Part shown: positions 17,638-26,174 of the stretch, one piece after another
How the letters are laid out: each line of letters starts with the position of its first letter
Position numbering within the stretch: position 1 is the first letter of the stretch
From: Stieleria mannarensis
GTDB taxonomy: Bacteria > Planctomycetota > Planctomycetia > Pirellulales > Pirellulaceae
NCBI RefSeq assembly: GCF_014154935.1
Contig: NZ_JACEHH010000019.1
Location: 62,001-126,000, forward strand
DNA: 64,000 nt
Direction: 5' to 3'
Program-made: the position numbers and the translations under genes
Notes under the pieces: generated by a model
The model's input: the letters and a program-made list of their open reading frames with translations, nothing else
Told to the model about the DNA's origin: nothing
Database searches by the model: none

Positions 17638-17722
17638 AAAGAATCATTGGGGGTAAGAAAACGGTACCCCATGCATTTGATGGACCTCATTTTCCTACCT
17701 CCAAAATCTTCTTACGTCTCCC
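17632..17722. repeat. Dispersed imperfect palindrome family 6, copy A
   Basis: The left arm GGTAAAAAGAATCATTGGGG plus GTAAGAAAAC pairs imperfectly with a right arm containing TTTTCCTACCTCCAAAATCT TCTTAC. The same sequence in the other orientation occurs at 42404-42494. The left arm overlaps the end of the upstream gene and supplies its TAA stop. Confidence 0.75.
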
Positions 17723-17750
17723 CCCAACCACGGTGCCCTGTGACGTGGAT

Positions 17751-19664
17751 TCAAACGTCGCCGAATTCGAACACGCTTCGATAGGCGTTTTGTGATTCGA
17801 AGTATTCCAACATCCGGCGATAGAACTCGTTGCCACCCAACGTGGCGCTGTCGCCGATGACGATCAGCTTTCGTCGGGCTCGGGTCAGCGCGACATTGGT
17901 CCGGCGGGTGTCGGCCAGGAAGCCGATTTCGCCGCGGTCGTTGCTGCGTGTCAACGTGATCAAGACGACTTCTTTCTCGCGCCCTTGGAATCCGTCGACG
18001 GTGTCGATTTCGACGTCGCGCAACTCCATGCGATTCCGCAACCAGCGGACTTGGGCGGCGTAGGGTGCGATGATGGCGATTTGGTCACGCTGCACGCCGG
18101 CCTGGATCAATTCGGTCGCAAACCGGGTGACCAGTTTGCCTTCGCCCGGATTCAGTTTGCTCTCCCCGTCCCGTTCCAGTTGTTCTTGCAGGTTGGCTCC
18201 GGCGGTGTCGACCAACATCAGCGGATCTTCCGTCATCGGCGACGTTTCCACTCCCGGCAGATCGCACAAGCGGTGCCCGGCGACGCTGCGATCGGCGACC
18301 AGAGAATCGTCGTAGAACTCACGCGAGGAGAACTCCATGATCGGTTCATTCATCCGGTATTGCACCGTCAGTCTTCGATAGACCGATTCGCCTTCGCGCT
18401 CGATCAATCGATGCATCATCGAGTCGCGCATGCCTTCGGCCGCGGCTTGGTCGGACAACACCGTCGGCGGCAACTGGCAATGGTCGCCGGCCATGACGAC
18501 CATGTCGGCGCGCAAGACCGCTTGCCAAACACTCGACTCGGTGCACTGGCACGCTTCGTCGATCACAACCAGATCGAACCGCGCGTCCCCCAGCAGGTCT
18601 TCGTCGATGGTGGTCGTCGTGCAGATCACGTCCGCCCCGTCGATCACGCTGCGGACGATACTTCGTTCCAGCGATCGGATTTGGCCGCGAAGGTCACCGG
18701 CGGTGGAGTACAGCAGACTGCGGCGTTTCTTTGCATCACGTCCGCGGTGGGCCCGCGCAGCCGAACGCATCAATTCCGACAACTCACGCCGCATGTCGCG
18801 GATCACCGCCGAGGAGGGATCGGCGTCGACCAATTCATCCAACGTATGACCACGCAGCGATTCGAACACGCGCGCCGGGTGCCCGACCCGCAGCACGTTG
18901 GGCAACATCGCGACCAGACGTTCCAACAGATTGTCGACGGCGGTGTTGCTGGGGGCACAGGCCAACACGCGGTCGCCACGCATCACCGCTTGATAGATGA
19001 CCTCGGCCAGCGTCGTCGTTTTTCCGGTGCCGGGAGGTCCGTGCAGAATCGCCACGTCCGGCGCGGCCAACGCGAACAGCACCGCTTCCTGCTGGGGCGG
19101 ATTCAAACCCGAACGGAACTGAACCGGGTCGGTGTCGCCGTCGCGGATCGGGCGTTTCCCCAACAGCAGGTCGCGCATCTGTTTGGCCCGTCCGCTCGCG
19201 CAGCGGGCCGATGCCATCGCCGCGAGTTGTCGGCGACGCGTGGTTTCATCTGGTGACAGATCCAAGCGAAAGGATCGGGCGTCGGGCCATTTTTCCGACG
19301 CCACCTGAATCACCGATTGGCTGCGACGGCTGACGACACCCGCGATCCCTTGATCGCCGGGATCATCGGCGTCCGAGATCACGACCGGCGAGCCGACTTT
19401 CAATCGGTTCAGCGGCAACGGTTGTCCGCTGAGCTTGGCAAAATCGAATAGGAATCGTCCGGCAAGCCCCGTCTGGTGGTCCTGCAGTTTCAACCCCAGA
19501 ATCGTCTCGCCGGTCCGTTCGGCATCACGGGTGTTCCGCATCTGCCGACGCAGCGCCATCCGTGCCCGCTCGGCGTCGGCTTCCAGATCCAACCAGGACG
19601 AAAGCACGTCGAAATAGTCATCGACGCTCAATCGGTCGAGTGGTTGTTTTGTGATGGTCGTCAT
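17751..19664 (-). CDS. UPF1/SMUBP2-like superfamily 1 helicase
   Basis: 637 residues. After an N-terminal OB/beta-barrel-like region, the superfamily 1B motifs appear in order. They are LNPPQQEAVLFAL (Q motif), GPPGTGKTTTLAE (Walker A), DLVVIDEACQCTE (Walker B, DEAC), VVMAGDHCQLPPTV (III), and TVQYRMNEPIMEFSS (IV). TVDGFQGREKEVVLITLTRS (V) and VALTRARRKLIVIGD (VI) complete the set. This set identifies an IGHMBP2/Dna2/UPF1-type ATP-dependent helicase acting on RNA or DNA. Its ATG overlaps the stop of the DUF1080 gene by four bases (19661-19664), so translation is probably coupled, an odd functional pairing. Nucleic-acid target unknown. Confidence 0.92.
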   Translation of the reverse strand: MTTITKQPLDRLSVDDYFDVLSSWLDLEADAERARMALRRQMRNTRDAERTGETILGLKLQDHQTGLAGRFLFDFAKLSGQPLPLNRLKVGSPVVISDADDPGDQGIAGVVSRRSQSVIQVASEKWPDARSFRLDLSPDETTRRRQLAAMASARCASGRAKQMRDLLLGKRPIRDGDTDPVQFRSGLNPPQQEAVLFALAAPDVAILHGPPGTGKTTTLAEVIYQAVMRGDRVLACAPSNTAVDNLLERLVAMLPNVLRVGHPARVFESLRGHTLDELVDADPSSAVIRDMRRELSELMRSAARAHRGRDAKKRRSLLYSTAGDLRGQIRSLERSIVRSVIDGADVICTTTTIDEDLLGDARFDLVVIDEACQCTESSVWQAVLRADMVVMAGDHCQLPPTVLSDQAAAEGMRDSMMHRLIEREGESVYRRLTVQYRMNEPIMEFSSREFYDDSLVADRSVAGHRLCDLPGVETSPMTEDPLMLVDTAGANLQEQLERDGESKLNPGEGKLVTRFATELIQAGVQRDQIAIIAPYAAQVRWLRNRMELRDVEIDTVDGFQGREKEVVLITLTRSNDRGEIGFLADTRRTNVALTRARRKLIVIGDSATLGGNEFYRRMLEYFESQNAYRSVFEFGDV

Positions 19665-20437
19665 TCAATCGGCGTTTCTTTCTGTCCGTCGCGGATGTAA
19701 GGCTTGCGGGTCTGTTCGCCACTGGCCGGAGACAATTCACGCACCCAGATGTTGCGGAACCGAACCGGATTGCCGTGATCTTGGATCGAGATCGGGCCTT
19801 TGGGCGGATGGGCCTTGTAGGCCGGCGGCCGGTGGTAGGGCGTGTCGCCGAGCAGTTCGAAGTGGTGTTGGATGACCACACCATTGTGAATCGCGGTGAT
19901 GTAGGCGGGCGATTTCAGCGACCCGTCTTCGTTGAATCGAGGCGCGGTCCAGATGATGTCATAGGTGTTCCATTGCCCGGGGGCACGCATCGCGTTGGCC
20001 ATCGGCGGCGTCTGCTTGTAGATCGCACCGGCTTGACCGTCGTGGTAGGTGTCGGCCTGGAACGAATCCAGGATTTGGATTTCGTAGGTCCCCATCAAGA
20101 ACAGTCCGCTGTTGCCGCGGCCTTGCCCGTTGCCGGTCGGAGGATTCGGCGCCGACCACTCGATGTGAACTTGGCAGTCACCGAATTCGTCTTTCGTCAC
20201 GATCTGCCCCTTGCCGACGGTCACCACGCCATCGGCCACGGGCCAGTTCTCGCCGTTTTTCCACTTCGACATGTCGGTGCCGTCGAACAGGACGATGGCA
20301 TCCGACGGCGGCGCGGCATTGGTTTCGCCCGGCGTGACGACCGGAGGAGCTTGCCAAGTGATGCCATTGAGGTATTCACCGGCGGAGAGCGGCAGTGTCA
20401 TCAAGGCGAGGGACGCGACAAGAAGGAATCGGGACAT
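19661..20437 (-). CDS. Secreted DUF1080 (3-keto-disaccharide hydrolase-like) protein
   Basis: 258 residues from the ATG at 20437, which starts a clear signal peptide (MSRFLLVASLALMTLPLSAG). Longer in-frame extensions have no conserved content. The domain is a concanavalin-like jelly roll of the DUF1080 family: VLFDGTDMSKWKNGENW, GKGQIVTKDEFGDCQVHIEW, GNSGLFLMGTYEIQILDSF, GQWNTYDIIWTAPRF, and PISIQDHGNPVRFRNIWVRE. Some family members hydrolyse 3-keto-glycosides; many planctomycete paralogues are uncharacterised. Its last codon overlaps the start of the helicase gene downstream. Confidence 0.9.
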   Translation of the reverse strand: MSRFLLVASLALMTLPLSAGEYLNGITWQAPPVVTPGETNAAPPSDAIVLFDGTDMSKWKNGENWPVADGVVTVGKGQIVTKDEFGDCQVHIEWSAPNPPTGNGQGRGNSGLFLMGTYEIQILDSFQADTYHDGQAGAIYKQTPPMANAMRAPGQWNTYDIIWTAPRFNEDGSLKSPAYITAIHNGVVIQHHFELLGDTPYHRPPAYKAHPPKGPISIQDHGNPVRFRNIWVRELSPASGEQTRKPYIRDGQKETPIE

Positions 20438-20655
20438 GATGCGTTGATCGGATGCGGGGGGAGAACTTGGTGGGACGTTAATCGGAGCGGCATTATGGTC
20501 ACTCCGCCGCGATGCCGCCAGCGACCAGGTCGTCGGGGAATCTCCCACCAAGGTCCGCAACCGGCAAAAGAAGACGTTGACAAAACACTCGGCCTTGGGT
20601 CGGCTGGACCAGACCGCGATCCGCATTTTCTATCACACAGCCCCATCGCCCTCTG

Positions 20656-21363
20656 ATGCAATCCCCCTTTGAACCCTTCGCCGACACCACGTCGCTGCAA
20701 CAGGCCGTGACCGATTCGTTTTGCCAACTCGCCGAACAAACGGTCGCCAAAAACGGCGTCTTCCGCGTCTCCCTTTCGGGTGGCTCGACGCCACGGCGGG
20801 TTTACGAAATGCTCAGCGGCCGCAATCTTCCCTGGGACCGAATCCATTGGTTTTGGGGCGACGAACGCAACGTCCCGCACGATCACGACGATAGCAATTT
20901 CCGCATGGTCAAAACGGCACTGCTGAGCAAGGTGGACATTCCGCCGCAAAATATCCACCCCGTGCCGGTCGATGTGGAATCGCCCGCCAAAGCCGCCGAG
21001 CAGTACGAGCAAACGCTCCGTCAGCATTTCCACGGCCCCGTGCCCGATTGGGATCTGGTTCTGTTGGGCATGGGCGACGACGCCCACACCGCTTCGCTAT
21101 TCCCCGAAACACTGGGGCTGGGCGAACAGAAGCGATGGTTCATCGAAAACTGGGTGCCGAAGTTCGACGCCTTTCGTTACACGATGACCTATCCGGCGAT
21201 CGAATCGGCACGCAACATCTGGTTCATTATCACCGGAGAAGCGAAGCAGGACGCGTTGAAGCAGGTCCTGTTCGGGGAGGAGGATGCGGCTCGCTATCCC
21301 TCGCAACGCATCCAGCCGACGCGTTGGTTCGTCGACGCGGCGGCGTGTGGTGATGGGGCATGA
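20656..21363 (+). CDS. pgl: 6-phosphogluconolactonase
   Basis: 235 residues, the family length. It hydrolyses 6-phosphogluconolactone to 6-phosphogluconate in the oxidative pentose phosphate pathway. Recognisable motifs: FRVSLSGGSTPRRVYEML near residue 36, IHWFWGDERNVPHDHDDSNF RM near 65, and PDWDLVLLGMGDDAHTASLF P near 130, which carries the catalytic His/Asp residues of the NagB-like fold. IWFIITGEAKQDAL follows at about 195. The gene is single and divergent from DUF1080; zwf and gnd are not in the window. A GCCTGATC-TATCAGGC hairpin lies at about 21410-21425 downstream, without a T-run. Confidence 0.95.
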   Translation: MQSPFEPFADTTSLQQAVTDSFCQLAEQTVAKNGVFRVSLSGGSTPRRVYEMLSGRNLPWDRIHWFWGDERNVPHDHDDSNFRMVKTALLSKVDIPPQNIHPVPVDVESPAKAAEQYEQTLRQHFHGPVPDWDLVLLGMGDDAHTASLFPETLGLGEQKRWFIENWVPKFDAFRYTMTYPAIESARNIWFIITGEAKQDALKQVLFGEEDAARYPSQRIQPTRWFVDAAACGDGA

Positions 21364-21510
21364 CGTCAGCACGACTTACCCGTCGTCGTTGCGGCCGTAC
21401 GGTTTATAAAGCCTGATCTATCAGGCGCTCACGCCCATTGCCCCCCTCACTACGCTCGACCCCATACGCATTAAGTTAAGCGGGCGATGCATCGCTGAGT
21501 CGAATCCACC

Positions 21511-21680
21511 CTCCCATTGGGAGGGTCGCGGAGGAGTAGGCGACGACGCGGGGAGGGTTGCCTGTGGCTCGAAGGCACTTAAACACCGCGAATCGACCCT
21601 CCCCTCGCTGCGCTCGACCCTCCCTTCCAGGGAGGGTGAAGTCAAATAAAACGGACGTCCTCCGCCAGGGAGGGTGAAGA
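21511..21680. repeat. Dispersed repeat family 3 cluster
   Basis: At least three short elements built on ACCCTCCC...GGGAGGGT hairpins: 21511-21560, 21593-21638 (ACCCTCCCCTCGCTGCGCTC then GACCCTCCC, minus orientation) and 21650-21680. The same GGAGGGTCGAGCG-AGCGAGGG sequence recurs at 33003-33046 and 51556-51656. Together with the terminator that follows, this fills the gap 21364-21806, which has no gene. Confidence 0.8.
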
Positions 21681-21682
21681 AC

Positions 21683-21743
21683 AAAAAAAGCCCACGGATG
21701 GCAGCGCGAGCCCACGGATGGCCTGCGGTTTGGGATCCGTGGG
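21683..21743 (-). terminator. Intrinsic terminator of the rpsM-rplQ operon
   Basis: Read on the minus strand, 64 bp beyond the rplQ stop, CCCACGGAT (21743-21735) can pair with ATCCGTGGG at 21719-21711 or with the second identical copy at 21699-21691. The second copy is followed directly by C and seven T residues (21689-21683). A strong stem plus T-run is the classic Rho-independent form; the duplicated 3' arm is unusual. Confidence 0.75.
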
Positions 21744-21806
21744 TTCGCCCTGCTATCCGCGGGCCAATTTCAAGCCAACCGCATCGGTTCGATGCGGGAT
21801 TCGGCG

Positions 21807-22475
21807 TTACGCCTTTTCTTCTTCCGAATCGGCGGCGGCTGCGACGGGCTCTTGCTCTTGCGAGCTTTCCGCTTGGCTGTCGCTGCTTTCGGTGTCTTCA
21901 CCGCTGTCGGAATCATCGGCAAACGACGGTCGTTCGGCTTTCCGCGAGACGCGGTCATTCTTGCCGACCAGTTCCAAGATCGCTCGCGTGCCGGCATCGC
22001 CGAGGCGTGGGATCGCCAGACGCACGACGCGGGTGTAGCCGCCGTCGCGATCGACGTAGCGTTCGGCAATCGTGTCGAACAGGATCGCGGTTGCTTGCTT
22101 GTCGCCGATCAGTTGCACGACGCGTCGCTGAGCGGCGACGACCGGGGCACGGGCCGCGGCCCACTTTTGCCAGTCTTCGCTCTTGCGCCACTTGCGGTAC
22201 TCGTCACTGCCGCGGTCGGCCGAGCAAGCGTACTTGGCGGCTTCTTCGGCGTGCGGCAACGATTTTTTGGCGATCGTGATGCACTTTTCGACCAGCGAGC
22301 GCACTTCCTTGGCTTTGGGCAAGGTGGTGGTGATTCGTCCGGCAACCTTGGGTGCGTTTTCATCGAATTCGGCGTCACGCTCGGTCAGGAACAGAGCGCT
22401 GGCAAGGTTTTTCAGCAGGGCCTTTCGGTGGCTGGGACTACGTCCCAGCGTGCGGCCACGTCGTCGGTGTCGCAT
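21807..22475 (-). CDS. rplQ: 50S ribosomal protein L17, enlarged
   Basis: 222 residues, against roughly 120-130 in most bacteria. The N-terminus MRHRRRGRTLGRSPSHRKAL and ITTTLPKAKEVRSLVEKCIT IAKK are canonical. QATAILFDTIAERYVDRDGG YTRVVRL with GDAGTRAILELVG closes the L17 fold. Two additions are seen. An insert of about 35 residues (AEEAAKYACSADRGSDEYRK through WAAARAP) lies between the halves, and an acidic Ser/Glu-rich tail of about 45 residues follows the fold. It is the last gene of the alpha operon; rpoA ends 72 bp upstream. Confidence 0.95.
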   Translation of the reverse strand: MRHRRRGRTLGRSPSHRKALLKNLASALFLTERDAEFDENAPKVAGRITTTLPKAKEVRSLVEKCITIAKKSLPHAEEAAKYACSADRGSDEYRKWRKSEDWQKWAAARAPVVAAQRRVVQLIGDKQATAILFDTIAERYVDRDGGYTRVVRLAIPRLGDAGTRAILELVGKNDRVSRKAERPSFADDSDSGEDTESSDSQAESSQEQEPVAAAADSEEEKA

Positions 22476-22547
22476 GACGTTTTCGGATAGGGTTGGATGG
22501 TTGTGTTTGCAAAGTGGGATTCCGGCGGCAACGCAGTGTCGCGTCCG

Positions 22548-23537
22548 CTAGAACATCGGTTGCGCGGGCACTCGCATGCCGAGGTGCAATCCGTATTGAG
22601 CCAGTTTTTCACGGACTTCGTTCAGCGTGGTGTCACCGAAGTTCCGGACTTCCAACAGTTGGTCCTCGTTGCGTTGAACGAGGTCGCGAACCGTTTGAAT
22701 GTTTTCGCTTTCCAGGCAGTTGTTGGCACGGACCGACAAACGCAGGTCGGCCAGCGTCATGTTCAGCTTGGCTTCCAGCTGAGCCTCGGGCGAACCTGCT
22801 CCGCCGCGGGCGGCCGAGAAGATGCTGGGACCGAGTTCGCGGTATTGCACGAACGGGTTGAGGTGCTTGCGAAGGATCTTGGCCGATTCGACCAGCGCCA
22901 GTTCCGGATTGACGCTGCCGTCGGTCCAGATTTCCAGGTTCAGTTTGTCGTAGTTGGTCTTTTGACCGACGCGGGTTTCTTCGACTTCATAGCGGACCCG
23001 GGTGATCGGGCTGTAAACCGCATCGACGGGGATGATGCCGATTTCGTGGTCGGCGCTGCTGTGCTCGGTGGCGGGGACGTAACCGCGTCCGTTTTCGACA
23101 ACCATTTCCATCATGAACGGTGTGTCTTCGGTCAGCGTGGCCAACACGAGGTCTTTATTGATGATTTCGACATCCGAATCGGTTTGGATGTCACCGGCAC
23201 GCAACTCACCTGCCTTGTCGGCTTCGACGGTGATCACCCGCGTCGCTTCGCTGTGGTTGCGGACGACCAAGCTTTTGACGTTCAAGACGATTTCGGTCAC
23301 ATCTTCCAGCACGCCGGGGATGTTGGTGAACTCATGCTGGGCGCCACGGATCTTGATCTGCGTGACGGCGCTGCCCATCAGGCTGCTCAGCAAAACGCGT
23401 CGCAGGCTGTTTCCGACGCTGGTGCCGAAGCCGCGCTCGAAGGGCTCGGCGGTGAACTTGCCGTACGTTTGGGAAAGGGAATCGCGGTCAACTTCCAGGT
23501 TGCTGGGAAGTTCCATTCCACGCCAACGGATATGCAT
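22548..23537 (-). CDS. rpoA: DNA-directed RNA polymerase subunit alpha
   Basis: 329 residues from the ATG at 23537 ([20 protein letters not shown]). Alpha-NTD motifs involved in dimerisation and assembly are clear: [29 protein letters not shown]. The alpha-CTD with two helix-hairpin-helix-like elements is at the end ([40 protein letters not shown]). This subunit nucleates polymerase assembly and contacts UP elements and activators. It lies between rpsK and rplQ as usual, but rpsD, which often precedes rpoA, is not here. Confidence 0.98.
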   Translation of the reverse strand: MHIRWRGMELPSNLEVDRDSLSQTYGKFTAEPFERGFGTSVGNSLRRVLLSSLMGSAVTQIKIRGAQHEFTNIPGVLEDVTEIVLNVKSLVVRNHSEATRVITVEADKAGELRAGDIQTDSDVEIINKDLVLATLTEDTPFMMEMVVENGRGYVPATEHSSADHEIGIIPVDAVYSPITRVRYEVEETRVGQKTNYDKLNLEIWTDGSVNPELALVESAKILRKHLNPFVQYRELGPSIFSAARGGAGSPEAQLEAKLNMTLADLRLSVRANNCLESENIQTVRDLVQRNEDQLLEVRNFGDTTLNEVREKLAQYGLHLGMRVPAQPMF

Positions 23538-23602
23538 GGTTGTGATCCTGTCGCTTGGGAGTGCAAATGCGGGTGTAAAGGAGGAGACGTGAACGCCGTC
23601 GG

Positions 23603-23986
23603 TTAGACGCGACGTTTTTTCCGCGGCCGGCATCCGTTGTGCGGAATCGGCGTGACGTCTTCGATCAGCTTGACCTTCAATCCGGCTGCTTGCAGCGCGG
23701 TGATGGCACTTTCACGACCCGAGCCGGGGCCTTTGACACGCACTTCGACGTCACGCATGCCGAACTTGGCCGCTTTTTCGGCGGCTTGCTGGGCGGCGCA
23801 TTGACCGGCAAAGGGGGTGCTTTTACGGCTGCCTTTGAACCCGCTGGTCCCGGCACTTGCCCAGCACAGCGTGTCGCCTTTGACGTCGGTGATCGTCACC
23901 GTCGTGTTGTTGAACGTCGCGTGAACATGGGCGATGCCGTTAGTCACGTTACGCCGTACTCGCTTTTTCTTGTTGCTCTTTGCCAC
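23603..23986 (-). CDS. rpsK: 30S ribosomal protein S11
   Basis: 127 residues, family length. [28 protein letters not shown] at the start, [20 protein letters not shown] near residue 50, [20 protein letters not shown] near 80, and the C-terminal [14 protein letters not shown] are all standard S11 sequence. It forms part of the 30S platform near the mRNA exit. rpsM lies 166 bp upstream, a longer spacer than usual, with no gene in it. Confidence 0.98.
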   Translation of the reverse strand: MAKSNKKKRVRRNVTNGIAHVHATFNNTTVTITDVKGDTLCWASAGTSGFKGSRKSTPFAGQCAAQQAAEKAAKFGMRDVEVRVKGPGSGRESAITALQAAGLKVKLIEDVTPIPHNGCRPRKKRRV

Positions 23987-24152
23987 TGCAAAGTCCTAAA
24001 AACTACAAACGGTTGATGGTTGAACTGGGGCCGAAGGGCAGCGGCGCGGCGGGCGCAGACACTGTCTCGGACCGAACGAAAATCTGTCTTGGGTAACGCA
24101 TCGGAGCGGCCGGCCGGCGGCGATCATGCCGCGGCCGAATCCGTCCGGGCGA

Positions 24153-24536
24153 TTAACGAAGATCCTTGACGCCCTTCTTTCCGGCGACGGTCTTCTTGGG
24201 GCCTTTGCGGGTGCGGGAATTCGTCTTGGTCCGCTGTCCGCGAACCGGCAATCCCATGCGGTGCCGCATGCCGCGGTACGACTTGATCTCACGCAGCCGG
24301 CTGATGTTCTGGGTCGTTTGACGACGCAGAGGTCCTTCGACCGTGTAATCACGTTCCAGCAGTGCTGCGATTTGACCCAATTCGTCTTCCCCGAGATCGC
24401 TGGCGGCGCGCGTCGGTTCCACGCCGAGCTTCTCGCAGGCTTCGCGGGCCGTGTGAAGGCCGACGCCGTAGAGATAGGTCAACGAATACTGGATCTGTTT
24501 GTCGTTCGGGATGTCGACGCCCAACAAACGGGGCAT
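24153..24536 (-). CDS. rpsM: 30S ribosomal protein S13
   Basis: 127 residues. [64 protein letters not shown] and the basic C-terminus are diagnostic. S13 sits in the 30S head and contacts L5/L31 and P-site tRNA. The start has AGGAG about 8 nt upstream. In many bacteria infA/rpmJ/secY lie upstream; here the upstream gene is folA and the 173 bp between contain no L36-sized frame. Confidence 0.98.
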   Translation of the reverse strand: MPRLLGVDIPNDKQIQYSLTYLYGVGLHTAREACEKLGVEPTRAASDLGEDELGQIAALLERDYTVEGPLRRQTTQNISRLREIKSYRGMRHRMGLPVRGQRTKTNSRTRKGPKKTVAGKKGVKDLR

Positions 24537-24709
24537 GGCGATGCTCCTGCAAAATCATCGTGCTAAAACTATGAAGACACAGCACACCTGTGGTGGGAGG
24601 CGACCCGTGAAGGGACCTCGACCGCAGAAAGTCAGAAAAAGTGCTGGCCAAGAATCCCGGACTATAGCGAATGGTCCCCTTTTTGCTCAATGGCCACTTT
24701 CTCGCCTTT

Positions 24710-25261
24710 TCAGGAATTTTCGTTTCCCCGTTTCCGCACCAGCCGAAAAAACTCCGTCGGAACCACGTCATGCGGCCCGGCCGGCACGCGAAACTGCTCG
24801 ATCGTGCGGAAATCCGACAGATCCAGCTGCAATCGGGTGTCGCCGCGGACGCCCGAAAGCACCCGTGTTAAATAGACCTGGTCACAACGATCGATCAGTT
24901 GACGATAGATTTCCGCCCCGCCGACCACATAGATCGCGGCATCACCGCCCAGCCGAAGGGCGTCTTCGGGAGAGGACGCCAGTTCGACGCCTTCGTAATC
25001 GAGCCCCTGTTGACGTGAGACGACGATCGTCCGCCGCCCGGGGAGCGCCCGGCCGATCGAATCAAACGTCTTGCGGCCCATCACCAACACGCCCCCCATG
25101 GTCATCCGCTTGAAACGCTGCAGATCCTCGCGGAGCCGCCACGGCATGGTGCCATCGAGCCCGATCACCCCGCTGGGGGTCATCGCGACGACGGCGGTGA
25201 CGGGAGGGGAGCTAGTGCTGCGCTCCAATTCGATGTTTGGCCTCATGAGTGGTTCGTTCAT
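24710..25261 (-). CDS. folA: Dihydrofolate reductase
   Basis: 183 residues from the ATG at 25261, with GAGG just upstream; an in-frame Met at 25246 is the alternative. It reduces dihydrofolate to tetrahydrofolate with NADPH. Family motifs: VTAVVAMTPSGVIGLDGTMP W (substrate and Met20-like loop), GGVLVMGRKTFDSIGRALPG RRTIVVSR (NADPH binding), and AIYVVGGAEIYRQLIDRCDQ VYLTRV near residue 120. It follows thyA on the same strand, matching the biochemical coupling: ThyA makes dihydrofolate, FolA recycles it. The two are separated by a palindromic repeat. Confidence 0.95.
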   Translation of the reverse strand: MNEPLMRPNIELERSTSSPPVTAVVAMTPSGVIGLDGTMPWRLREDLQRFKRMTMGGVLVMGRKTFDSIGRALPGRRTIVVSRQQGLDYEGVELASSPEDALRLGGDAAIYVVGGAEIYRQLIDRCDQVYLTRVLSGVRGDTRLQLDLSDFRTIEQFRVPAGPHDVVPTEFFRLVRKRGNENS

Positions 25262-25291
25262 CCTCAACCTGCGGTTTGACGGCGTGTCCGG

Positions 25292-25378
25292 AGTGTCGCC
25301 GTGTTCTCCGAACTCGGCGTGCTCGAAACAGCGAGGCTTGAGCCCGCGCCGGCCTCGGAGAGGACGGCGACTGTCAGA
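25292..25378. repeat. Dispersed repeat family 4, copy A
   Basis: An 87-bp element with GTCGCCGTGTTCTCCGA at one end and TCGGAGAGGACGGCGACTGTC at the other in shortened form (GGAGAGGACGGCGAC); the ends form an imperfect inverted repeat. Copies: 28519-28605 (close) and 47222-47289 (diverged). It overlaps the thyA stop codon by three bases and lies between thyA and folA. Confidence 0.78.
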
Positions 25379-26168
25379 CCGCAACGGGCGCCTTGATGTG
25401 CGGATGGGGCTCGTAACGGACGACTTCGAAGTCTTCGTAGACGAATTGATCGATCGACTCCGGTGTGCGGCGGATCAACAATTCCGGCAACGGCTTCGGC
25501 TCGCGGGTCAATTGCTCGCGGGCCTGCTCGAAATGGTTCTGGTACAGGTGCACGTCGCCAAAGGTGTGCACGAACGTGCCCGGTTTGAGCCCCGTGACGT
25601 TGGCCATCATCATCGTCAACAACGCATAGCTGGCGATGTTAAAGGGAACCCCCAAAAAGACATCGGCGCTGCGTTGATACAGCTGGCAGGAGAGCCGGCC
25701 GTCGCTGACGTAGAACTGGAACAACGTGTGACAGGGCGGCAACGCCATCGCGCCGACCTCACTGACGTTCCAGGCCGACACGATCAGCCGGCGCGAAAGC
25801 GGGTTGGTGCGGATTTCGTTTTCGACCCAAGCGATCTGGTCGATCGTCTTCCCATCGGGGGTCGGCCAGGAACGCCATTGGTGCCCATAAACCGGCCCCA
25901 GGTCACCATTCTCGTCGGCCCACTCGTCCCAGATCCGGACCCCGTTCTGATTCAACCAAGCGATGTTGGTGTCACCGCGCAGAAACCATAACAGTTCGAT
26001 GATGATCGAACGGAGGTGCAGTTTTTTGGTCGTCAGCAACGGAAAACCGTCGGACAAATCGAATCGCAACTGGCGGCCGAACAGGCTTCGTGTGCCGACG
26101 CCGGTCCGGTCGCCGCGATCGGAGCCGGATTCCAGGATGTCTTCGAGCAGGCGGAGGTATTGAAGCAT
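25374..26168 (-). CDS. thyA: Thymidylate synthase
   Basis: 264 residues, exactly the usual size. It methylates dUMP to dTMP using methylenetetrahydrofolate. Motifs: [55 protein letters not shown], and [12 protein letters not shown] with catalytic Cys146. [20 protein letters not shown] and [17 protein letters not shown] follow. The gene begins 6 bp after trxA, suggesting co-transcription. Its TGA stop sits at the edge of a family 4 repeat. Confidence 0.98.
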   Translation of the reverse strand: MLQYLRLLEDILESGSDRGDRTGVGTRSLFGRQLRFDLSDGFPLLTTKKLHLRSIIIELLWFLRGDTNIAWLNQNGVRIWDEWADENGDLGPVYGHQWRSWPTPDGKTIDQIAWVENEIRTNPLSRRLIVSAWNVSEVGAMALPPCHTLFQFYVSDGRLSCQLYQRSADVFLGVPFNIASYALLTMMMANVTGLKPGTFVHTFGDVHLYQNHFEQAREQLTREPKPLPELLIRRTPESIDQFVYEDFEVVRYEPHPHIKAPVAV

Positions 26169-26174
26169 TTCGCT

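Noticed and set aside
17985-19256. Plus-strand frame of 423 codons opposite the helicase
   Set aside because: All helicase motifs are in order on the minus strand; the opposite frame is a shadow.
24537-24709. Search for rpmJ (L36) upstream of rpsM
   Set aside because: No short basic Cys-rich frame is present on either strand.
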